Shown here piece by piece: positions 21,680 through 27,521 of a stretch of DNA of 27,521 nt (within the stretch, counting starts at the first letter, position 1; every line of letters begins with the position of its first letter). The stretch spans positions 1 to 27,521 of the forward strand of contig JAQZAY010000012.1 in assembly GCA_029239415.1 (NCBI GenBank), read 5' to 3'. Source of the DNA: Pseudomonas sp. (GTDB taxonomy: Bacteria; Pseudomonadota; Gammaproteobacteria; Pseudomonadales; Pseudomonadaceae). The notes beneath the pieces were generated by a model. The model was not told the DNA's origin. It did no database searches and saw only the letters and a list, made by a program, of their open reading frames with translations. The position numbers and the translations under genes are program-made.

Positions 21680-23059
21680 ATGGCCTTGGACATATTCGTA
21701 GTACTGATCTACGCCGCTGGCATGCTCGGCCTCGGCTGGTACGGCATGCGGCGGGCGAAAACCCACGAAGACTACCTGGTGGCCGGGCGCAACCTCGGCC
21801 CGACCCTGTACATGGGCACCATGGCCACCACCGTGCTGGGCGGAGCCTCCACCGTCGGCACGGTGCGCCTGGGCTACGTCCACGGGATCTCGGGCTTCTG
21901 GTTGTGCGCCGCGCTGGGCCTGGGGATCATCGCGATCAACCTGTTCCTGGCCAAGCCGCTGCTGCGCCTGCGCATCTTCACCGTGACCCAGGTGCTGGAA
22001 CGGCGCTACAACCCTATGGCGCGCCAGGCCAGCGCGGCGATCATGCTGGCCTACGCGCTGATGATCGGCGTGACCTCGACCCTGGCCATGGGCACCGTGC
22101 TGCAAGTGTTGCTCGACCTGCCGTTCTGGCTGGCGCTGGTGCTCGGCGGCGGGGTAGTAGTGATCTACTCGACCATCGGCGGCATGTGGTCGCTGACCCT
22201 GACCGACATCGTGCAGTTCGTGATCAAGACCGTGGGCCTGATGTTCATCCTGCTGCCGGTGTGCCTGTACAAGGTCGGCGGCTGGGACCAGTTGGTCGCC
22301 AGGCTGCCCGAGTCCAGCTTCCAGCTGACCACGATCGGCTGGGACACCATCATCACCTACTTCCTGATCTACTTCTTCGGCATCCTGATCGGCCAGGACA
22401 TCTGGCAGCGGGTGTTCACCGCGCGTGACGAGAAAGTCGCCCAGCGCGCTGGCACCACCGCCGGCATCTACTGCGTGTTCTACGGCCTGGCCTGCGCCTT
22501 GATCGGCATGGCCGCGCATGTGCTGATGCCTGACCTGGCCAACCCCAACAACGCTTTTGCCGAAATGATCAAGAGCACCTTGCCCGATGGCATCCGTGGC
22601 CTGCTGATGGCGGCCGCACTGGCGGCGATGATGTCCACCGCCAGCGCCGGCCTGCTGGCGGCGTCCACCACGCTGACCGAAGACTTGCTGCCCAGGTTGC
22701 GTGGCGGCAAGCAGTCGAGCCTGGGCATCAACCGGTTGTTCACCTTGCTGACCGGGCTGGTGGTATTGGGCATTGCCTTGGCGGTGAACGATGTGATCAG
22801 TGCGCTGACCCTGGCGTACAACCTGCTGGTCGGCGGCATGCTGGTCCCGCTGATCGGGGCGATCTTCTGGAAGCGCGCCACCACTGCCGGGGCGATCACC
22901 AGCATGAGCCTGGGCTTCGTGACGGTACTGGTGTTCATGCTCAAGGATGGGCTGGAGGCCAACACGCCGATCTACTACAGCCTGTCGGCCGGCCTGGTGA
23001 GCTTTGTCCTGGTCAGCCTGTGCTCGCGCCGCCCAGTGGGCGCCGTGAACCTCGCCTGA
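21680..23059 (+). CDS. Sodium:solute symporter family transporter
   Basis: A 459-residue SSS-family protein with about 13 hydrophobic segments. It has the family N-terminus (GMRRAKTHEDYLVAGRNLG) and the STVGTVRLGYVHGISGFW region of the LeuT-fold transporters, then the AAMMSTASAGLLAASTTLTEDLLPR helix that carries sodium-site residues in this family. CGGAGA precedes the ATG. The gene follows gbuA by 139 bp, and a symporter also neighbours gbuA in P. aeruginosa, so uptake of 4-guanidinobutyrate or a related guanidino compound is a reasonable inference. A terminator follows directly. The 139-bp gap shows no clear promoter or terminator of its own. Confidence 0.88.
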   Translation: MALDIFVVLIYAAGMLGLGWYGMRRAKTHEDYLVAGRNLGPTLYMGTMATTVLGGASTVGTVRLGYVHGISGFWLCAALGLGIIAINLFLAKPLLRLRIFTVTQVLERRYNPMARQASAAIMLAYALMIGVTSTLAMGTVLQVLLDLPFWLALVLGGGVVVIYSTIGGMWSLTLTDIVQFVIKTVGLMFILLPVCLYKVGGWDQLVARLPESSFQLTTIGWDTIITYFLIYFFGILIGQDIWQRVFTARDEKVAQRAGTTAGIYCVFYGLACALIGMAAHVLMPDLANPNNAFAEMIKSTLPDGIRGLLMAAALAAMMSTASAGLLAASTTLTEDLLPRLRGGKQSSLGINRLFTLLTGLVVLGIALAVNDVISALTLAYNLLVGGMLVPLIGAIFWKRATTAGAITSMSLGFVTVLVFMLKDGLEANTPIYYSLSAGLVSFVLVSLCSRRPVGAVNLA

Positions 23060-23069
23060 CACATGCACG

Positions 23070-23104
23070 AAAAGGCCGCTGCATCGAAAGGTGTGGCGGC
23101 TTTT
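23070..23104. terminator. Bidirectional rho-independent terminator
   Basis: AAAAGGCCGC (23070-23079) pairs with GCGGCTTTT (23096-23104) through a nine-pair stem with one bulged G, closing a loop of about 16 nt. A T-run follows on the right and the A-run serves as a T-run on the left strand. It sits 10 bp after the symporter stop and 4 bp after the stop of the leftward small gene, so it can end both. Confidence 0.8.
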
Positions 23105-23108
23105 GCAT

Positions 23109-23234
23109 TCAGCGGCGTCGTGGTTGACGCTTGCGCTCTTTGTCGGTGGGGATCGGCACCGGTTGCAGTGGTGGGGGGATCAGGCCGAGTGCGACGGCGA
23201 GGTCATGGAGCCAGTTGTACATGTCGTTCTTCAT
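23109..23234 (-). CDS. 41-residue small protein (PA1414-like)
   Basis: A short leftward gene too small for usual ORF cut-offs. It has a strong ribosome site (AAAGGGGG, five bases before ATG) and 41 codons. An amphipathic helix (MYNWLHDLAVALGL) is followed by a proline stretch IPPPLQPVPIP and a very basic tail KERKRQPRRR. The layout fits the PA1414 family of small Pseudomonas proteins, and in P. aeruginosa PA1414 lies a few genes from the gbuA-symporter cluster; this link is from memory. A possible -10 box TATGAT (complement of 23292-23297) lies about 60 bp upstream. No complete ANR box was found although PA1414 is oxygen-regulated. Function unknown. Confidence 0.7.
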   Translation of the reverse strand: MKNDMYNWLHDLAVALGLIPPPLQPVPIPTDKERKRQPRRR

Positions 23235-23423
23235 AGTGCCCCCTTTACGGGTCAGCCTCACGGCAAATCAATCCGGCGATGCTTCCTACAGATCATAGAC
23301 CGATGTCCTGTCTGATGCATGCCGCTATTCATACAGATGCGGGCAAGTTTGCCGGGTTTCACCCCCTTCGGGGGCTTCCGACGGCTGGTTAACTGTTTCA
23401 CCTTATTGCAAGCGCGACCAGGG

Positions 23424-24350
23424 CTAACCCAGCACCTTTCGCAGTTGCAGCCGTACCCAAGGCTCCGCGCTGACCAGCACGACCCCGCACAGCACGAGCA
23501 CCGCACCGAACACGAAATTCAGGCTCAGCGGCTCGTCCAGCAGCAACACCCCGAAGGTCACGCCGAACAAGGGCGTGATGAAGGAAAACACGGCCAGGTT
23601 CGAGGCCAGGTATTGGCGCAACAGCCAGAACCAGGTCAGGTAGCTGAAGAACGACACCACCAGCCCCTGGAACAGCACACTGCTGATCGACAGTGGCGTC
23701 AGGGTGACCTTTGCGACCTGCCCGGTCAGCAGGGCGACCAGCAGCAAGCCGGCAAACCCGACCACCAGCTGGTAGAACAAGGTCAGGGTCGCAGGCGCCT
23801 CCGACAGCCGGGAGCCGCGCACCACCACGGTCGTCGCCCCCCAGGCAAGGCCTGCCAGCACGCCGAATGCATCGCCGAGCAAGGTCCGGCCATCCATCTG
23901 CTCCAGCGACAACCCCCCGGCGAAGGCCAGGGCGATGCCGACGAAGGCCAGCAGGATGCCCAGCCATTGCAAGGTACGCAGCCGCTCGCTGGGCAGCATC
24001 AGGTGCAGGCCCAGCGCCGTGAACACCGGCGCAGTGTAGAGAAACACCGACATGTGCGCCGCCGAGGTCAGCTTCAGGCCCTCGGCGATGAAGAGGAATT
24101 CCAGGCCGAACAAGGCGCCTGCCAGCAAGCCGCCCCGCCAGGTACTGCCGACCTGCTCCCAGCCACCGCGCCAGCAGATGAGCACGCCCACCAGTACCGC
24201 GGCGATGCCAGAGCGCAGCGCTGCCTGCATCACCGGCGCGATGTCCACGGCAGCCCACTTGATCATTACCTGCTGGCTTCCCCAGATCAGGCACAGCAAC
24301 AGCATCACTTGCAATGCGAAGGCATCGGTATTCTTGCGGGTCACGCTCAT
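23424..24350 (-). CDS. EamA-family (DMT) transporter
   Basis: A 308-residue permease with about ten membrane segments in two EamA repeats (about 14-145 and 160-295). Family signatures include LLCLIWGSQQVMIKWA at the first helix, and FFSYLTWFWLLRQYLASNLAVFSFITPLFGVTFGVLLLDEPLS in the second repeat as in RhtA/YdcZ-type exporters. The start at 24350 has only a weak ribosome site. It is not closely similar to the EamA gene at 1948-2835. Substrate unknown. The 190 bp beyond its stop (23235-23423) hold the leader of the small leftward gene and a short UUCG-capped hairpin at 23363-23374, with no T-run and so no convincing terminator. Confidence 0.85.
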   Translation of the reverse strand: MSVTRKNTDAFALQVMLLLCLIWGSQQVMIKWAAVDIAPVMQAALRSGIAAVLVGVLICWRGGWEQVGSTWRGGLLAGALFGLEFLFIAEGLKLTSAAHMSVFLYTAPVFTALGLHLMLPSERLRTLQWLGILLAFVGIALAFAGGLSLEQMDGRTLLGDAFGVLAGLAWGATTVVVRGSRLSEAPATLTLFYQLVVGFAGLLLVALLTGQVAKVTLTPLSISSVLFQGLVVSFFSYLTWFWLLRQYLASNLAVFSFITPLFGVTFGVLLLDEPLSLNFVFGAVLVLCGVVLVSAEPWVRLQLRKVLG

Positions 24351-24447
24351 GGGCGCGCCCCTTGTGTCATCGGTGGCATGGGTCAGGCTCGGCAGCAGAA
24401 ATGGATCCAGCGCTGATTATCCTGTCCCCCGCCCTGCCCTTGCCAGC

Positions 24448-24852
24448 CTAAATTGCGCCGTGGGCGATTTGCGGCTTGGCCGAGACCCGGTCGAAGGTCG
24501 CCTCGTCCAGCGCATCCTCCTGGTCATCGAGCACCTGGCGCGGGTGCGCCTCGCCCGGGATGCTGCTGTCGATCAGGCTCAGCAACCGCGAGCCCCGCTG
24601 GGTCAGCACGAAGTTGTCGCCATTGCCACCGTCCAGTTCTGGCCGGATCTCGATGAATCCGCGTTCGAACAACCGCTTCTGGTACCCACGGGCCTGCGCC
24701 TCCAGATGATCCAGGTCCCCGACCTGCTCGCCTTTGGCCGCCTGCGCGGCGGCGTGCTGCTCGGCGTAGGGGCGCGGGGTGAAGCTGCGACCGGCGCCGT
24801 TCTGCACTTCGTGCAGCAAGCGTTCGATCAGGTCCCAGTCGTAGGTGCTCAT
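24448..24852 (-). CDS. DUF2513-like winged-helix protein
   Basis: A 134-residue protein. The N-terminus DWDLIERLLHEVQ matches the start of DUF2513 proteins, and the middle (HLEAQARGYQKRLFERGFIEIRPE...DNFVLTQRGSRLLSLI) looks like a winged-helix unit with a strand-turn-strand wing, as in small phage or accessory regulators. The C-terminal third is acidic and probably disordered. The ATG at 24852 has AAGG upstream; the longer frame to 24927 has no support. It is preceded on the same strand by the broken brnA. No target is evident. It could equally be a non-DNA-binding member of the family. Confidence 0.65.
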   Translation of the reverse strand: MSTYDWDLIERLLHEVQNGAGRSFTPRPYAEQHAAAQAAKGEQVGDLDHLEAQARGYQKRLFERGFIEIRPELDGGNGDNFVLTQRGSRLLSLIDSSIPGEAHPRQVLDDQEDALDEATFDRVSAKPQIAHGAI

Positions 24853-24930
24853 GGAGGTGGCCTTCTGCTGTGTCTGATGGGGACTACACAGGTGGGACTG
24901 GTGGGAAAGTGAAAGCGTTCCGAGCATTAC

Positions 24931-25164
24931 TCAGCGATGCCGCTGATGTGCTTGCATGTATTGACGCAAGAGCGAGTTGATCCGGGTCTGGTAGCCCGAG
25001 CCTTGATCCTTGAACCACGCCAGGACATCGGCATCCAGACGAATGGTCACTGCTTGCTTGGCCGGGACCCGCACCTCGGCCCTGCGGAAGAAATCATCGT
25101 CCAGGAGCGGGATATCAGAGGTATCGATCTCATCGTCGCGCTGGTTGGCAAGACGGCCCCAGTC
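24931..25164 (-). pseudogene. BrnA-family antitoxin, 5' end lost to a REP element
   Basis: The frame reads 77 residues from DWGRLANQRDDE through IPLLDDDFF and the ribbon-helix-helix KQAVTIRLDADVLAWFK...RINSLLRQYM, the hallmark of the BrnA/DUF4415 antitoxins. It has no usable start: upstream of the Asp codon at 25162-25164 the frame runs into REP sequence and reaches a TGA without ATG, GTG or TTG. No BrnT toxin gene is visible in the 159 bp before the helicase. A GTG at 25072-25074 with AGGG five bases ahead could in principle give a 47-residue ribbon-helix-helix peptide. It most likely is a relic of a decayed toxin-antitoxin pair. Confidence 0.7.
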
Positions 25165-25165
25165 A

Positions 25166-25230
25166 CAGCTCCCACAGGTATTGCGCTGAACTCAGGCCTG
25201 CGCTGTACCTGTGGGAGCTGGCTTGCCAGC
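25166..25230. repeat. REP element (inverted pair)
   Basis: CAGCTCCCACAGGTA (25166-25180) and TACCTGTGGGAGCTG (25206-25220) are perfect 15-bp inverted arms around a 25-bp loop. The right arm continues into the hairpin GCTGGC-TT-GCCAGC (25217-25230) and GAAGAGGCC. GTGGGAGCTGGCTTGCCAGCGAAGAGGC is the common form of repetitive extragenic palindromes in P. putida-group genomes. A further CTCCCACAGGGTA at 25267-25279 may be a decayed third copy. Confidence 0.85.
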
Positions 25231-25323
25231 GAAGAGGCCAGCAAAGGCTCCAACCAAAGACAGTTACTCCCACAGGGTATCCGGCTGCGCCTGACACTGG
25301 GGCCAGGCTAGCCTCCATGAGGC

Positions 25324-26640
25324 TTACTCAGCCGCTGGCGCACGCTTCTTCAGCGGGGCCATGCCATCGGCGCTGGCCAGGGGAGCCTTGTTGGCGCGGG
25401 GCCCGGTCTTGCGCTTGGTCAGCGGCTTCTTCTCGCCCTTCTTCTCGCCCTTTTTCTTCTTGGTGCCAACAGCCTTGCCAGATGCCTTGACCTTCTTCGG
25501 CCCGCCGTAGGTGCCCTTGACTTCCTTGATCACGCGGCGCTCGAACTGCTGCTTGAGGTAGCGCTCGATGCTCGACATCAGGTTCCAGTCGTTGTGGCAG
25601 ATCAGCGAGATCGCCAGCCCTTCGCCACCGGCACGGCCGGTACGGCCGATGCGGTGCACGTACTCGTCGCCGCTGCGCGGCATGTCGAAGTTGATCACCA
25701 GGTCCAGGCCGTCGATGTCCAGGCCACGGGCGGCGACGTCGGTGGCGACCAGCACCTTGGAGCTGCCCTGCTTGAAGCGTTCGATGGCCAGCTTGCGGTC
25801 CTTCTGGTCCTTCTCGCCGTGCAACACGAACGCCTTCACGTCCTGGGCCACCAGGTGACCGTAGATGCGGTCGGCCGCGGCGCGGGTGTTGGTGAAGATG
25901 ATCGCCTTGTCATAGGTCTCGTTGGCCAGCAGCCACTGGATGATCTTCTCCTTGTGCTGGTCATGGTCGGCCGTGATGATCTGCTGGCGAGTGCCCTCGG
26001 CCAGCTGGCTGACGCTGTTGAGCATCAGGTGCTCAGGCTCCTTGAGCACCTTGGCGATCATGTCGCGCAGGCCGGCGCCACCGGTGGTGGCGGAGAACAG
26101 CATGGTCTGCTCGCGGTTGGCGCACTCGCCGCACAGGCGCTCGACGTCCTCGGCAAAGCCCATGTCGAGCATGCGGTCGGCCTCGTCCAGCACCATCACC
26201 TGCACATGCTCGAGCTTGAGGTTGCCGGCGTTGAGCTGCTCGAGCAGGCGTCCCGGGGTGCCGATCAGCACGTCCGGCACCTTGCGCAGCATGGCGGCCT
26301 GTTCCTTGAAGTCTTCGCCGCCGGTGACCAGGCCCGCCTTGATGTAGGTGAACTGCGCGAAGCGCTGCACTTCCTTGAGGGTCTGCTGGGCCAGCTCGCG
26401 GGTCGGCAGCAACACGATGGCGCGGATCTCGACGCGACCGCCCTTCAGGTCGACCAGGCGGTTGAGCATCGGCAGCACGAATGCCGCAGTCTTGCCGCTG
26501 CCGGTCTGGGCGGTCACGCGCAGGTCACGCCCTTGCAAGGCCAGGGGGATGGCCGCCGCCTGCACTGGGGTCGGCTCGACAAAGTTCAGCTCGGTCACGG
26601 CTTTGAGCAGGCGTTCGTGCAGGGCGAATTGGGAAAACAA
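25324..26640 (-). CDS. DEAD-box ATP-dependent RNA helicase (RhlE-like) with lysine-rich tail
   Basis: A 438-residue RNA helicase. The Q-motif region is at 2-30 (FSQF...PTPVQAAAIP), Walker A AQTGSGKT at 44-51, PTRELA at 78-83, DEAD at 151-154, then SAT, ARGLD and HRIGRTGRAG, so every core motif is intact. After about residue 375 there is a basic low-complexity tail (KKKKGEKKGEKK) likely to bind RNA non-specifically. The family remodels RNA in ribosome assembly or decay. The start is taken as TTG at 26638-26640, with TGAGG nine bases before it, because family members begin at this FSQF; the ATG at 26679 would add 13 residues. It is divergent from the channel gene. Confidence 0.88.
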   Translation of the reverse strand: MFSQFALHERLLKAVTELNFVEPTPVQAAAIPLALQGRDLRVTAQTGSGKTAAFVLPMLNRLVDLKGGRVEIRAIVLLPTRELAQQTLKEVQRFAQFTYIKAGLVTGGEDFKEQAAMLRKVPDVLIGTPGRLLEQLNAGNLKLEHVQVMVLDEADRMLDMGFAEDVERLCGECANREQTMLFSATTGGAGLRDMIAKVLKEPEHLMLNSVSQLAEGTRQQIITADHDQHKEKIIQWLLANETYDKAIIFTNTRAAADRIYGHLVAQDVKAFVLHGEKDQKDRKLAIERFKQGSSKVLVATDVAARGLDIDGLDLVINFDMPRSGDEYVHRIGRTGRAGGEGLAISLICHNDWNLMSSIERYLKQQFERRVIKEVKGTYGGPKKVKASGKAVGTKKKKGEKKGEKKPLTKRKTGPRANKAPLASADGMAPLKKRAPAAE

Positions 26641-26784
26641 GGGGGTGTACCTCAGGCAAGTGCGGAAATTCAGTTGCATAGGGTAACGTTTTCCAACGCT
26701 GGCGCCGAATTTCTTTTGGCAACTCACTGCCCCTCTGGGCTCTAATACCCCCTCTTTTCGCTATACAGACCTTTTCGACCACGC

Positions 26785-27521
26785 ATGGATATCCAAAGAC
26801 TCTGGCACGACACCCTCGACCTCTGGGGCTCCCTCGACCAACACCCGGTGCTGCACGCCGGCATCGGCCTGGCCGTGCTGCTGGTCATCGCCCTGATCAT
26901 GGGCCGCCTGGCCCGCTTCCTGGTGCTGCACGCGACCCGCCTGCTGGCGCGCCAGCCAGCGCTGGCCTGGCTCGACGACCTGCGCCACAACAAGGTCTTC
27001 CAGCGCCTGGCCCAGACCACACCCTCGCTGGTGGTGCAGTTCGGCCTGAAACTGGTGCCCGAGCTCAGCGCCGACAGCCAGCACTTCCTGGGCAACCTGG
27101 CCCTGGCCTTCACCCTGCTGTTCATGACCCTGGCGCTGTCGTGCCTGCTCGACGCCCTGCTCGACATCTATGCCCGCACCGAACACGCCCGCACCCGCTC
27201 GATCAAGGGCTACGTGCAACTGGCCAAGATGGTCCTGTTCGTGTTCAGCGCCATCGTCATCGTCGCCACGCTGATCGACCGCTCGCCGCTGCTGCTGCTC
27301 TCGGGTCTTGGCGCGATGTCGGCGGTGATCATCCTGGTCTACAAGGACACCCTGCTGTCGTTCGTGGCCAGCGTGCAGCTGACCAGCAACGACATGCTGC
27401 GCGTCGGCGACTGGATCGAGATGCCCCAGGTGGGCGCCGATGGCGACGTGGTGGACATCACCCTGCACACGGTCAAGGTGCAGAACTTCGACAAGACCAT
27501 CGTCTCCATCCCGACCTGGCG
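26785..27521 (+). CDS. MscS-family mechanosensitive channel, YbdG-like (N-terminal part)
   Basis: The first 245 residues of a protein cut by the window end. Several membrane helices (about 22-45, 100-130, 145-165) lead to the pore-lining helix LLLLSGLGAMSAVIILVYKDTLLSFVASVQL and the start of the MscS beta domain (GDWIEMPQVGADGDVVDITLHTVKVQNFDKTIVSIPTW). This block is very like E. coli YbdG, the miniconductance channel MscM type that releases solutes on mild osmotic downshock. Start ATG at 26785; upstream TTGGCA and TCTAAT at 26716-26746 form a weak promoter with a 19-bp spacer. The gap to the helicase start (26641-26784) holds both promoters and nothing else recognised. Confidence 0.88.
   Translation, partial: MDIQRLWHDTLDLWGSLDQHPVLHAGIGLAVLLVIALIMGRLARFLVLHATRLLARQPALAWLDDLRHNKVFQRLAQTTPSLVVQFGLKLVPELSADSQHFLGNLALAFTLLFMTLALSCLLDALLDIYARTEHARTRSIKGYVQLAKMVLFVFSAIVIVATLIDRSPLLLLSGLGAMSAVIILVYKDTLLSFVASVQLTSNDMLRVGDWIEMPQVGADGDVVDITLHTVKVQNFDKTIVSIPTW

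Noticed and set aside
23233..23290. ANR/FNR box upstream of the small gene
   Set aside because: TTGAT is present on the minus strand (complement of the bases around 23270), but the second half-site is CGTGA instead of ATCAA.
25047..25253. 68-codon minus-strand frame spanning the REP element
   Set aside because: It is out of frame with the antitoxin residues and runs through the REP palindrome, with no homology recognised.

Overview
The window is GC-rich chromosomal DNA (roughly 65% GC by eye) from a Pseudomonas, most likely the P. putida group. The basis is the set of recognisable Pseudomonas gene orders (divergent gbuR/gbuA next to a sodium:solute symporter; recQ next to a yecA-like gene and a lapE-type gene), a LapA-type adhesin retention module, and a putida-type REP element. 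No tRNA, rRNA, insertion sequence, phage gene or CRISPR array was seen. Two genes are cut by the window edges: trkH on the left and a mechanosensitive channel on the right.

Layout. 1-5.4 kb: the 3' end of trkH, an AraC-family regulator that overlaps it tail to tail, a small Mpo1-like membrane protein, an EamA permease, a CxxC Rdx/SelW-type protein, and plpD (a patatin lipase fused to a POTRA and outer-membrane barrel). 5.4-9.2 kb: a SlyA-like MarR regulator with a SlyA-type operator just upstream, recQ, and divergently a YecA-like protein followed immediately by a YbaN-like membrane protein. 9.3-18.8 kb: an adhesin and its type I secretion system. The adhesin (1359 aa) reads leftward. lapE-, lapB- and lapC-type genes read rightward from a shared AT-rich 511-bp regulatory region. 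18.9-23.2 kb: a DTW-domain tRNA-modification enzyme, then a 4-guanidinobutyrate module (LysR regulator, guanidinobutyrase, symporter) closed by a bidirectional terminator shared with a very short conserved-looking gene. 23.4-27.5 kb: a second EamA permease, a DUF2513-like protein, a headless BrnA antitoxin cut by a REP element, a DEAD-box RNA helicase with a lysine-rich tail, and the start of a YbdG-like channel.

The most notable part is the adhesin locus. The N-terminus is clearly of the LapA/MapA kind, with a retention module and a di-alanine LapG-type cleavage site, so the protein is probably anchored in the LapE-type pore and released by LapG under c-di-GMP control. Its middle is unusual: 42 uninterrupted in-frame 9-bp units encode a Val-Asp-Pro tract, followed by a tandem duplication of two Ig-like/VCBS-like modules, a vWFA domain and a type I secretion C-terminus in which the usual RTX GGxGxD array is essentially missing. 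It looks like a compact, length-variable relative of the giant Lap/Map adhesins with its own dedicated exporter.
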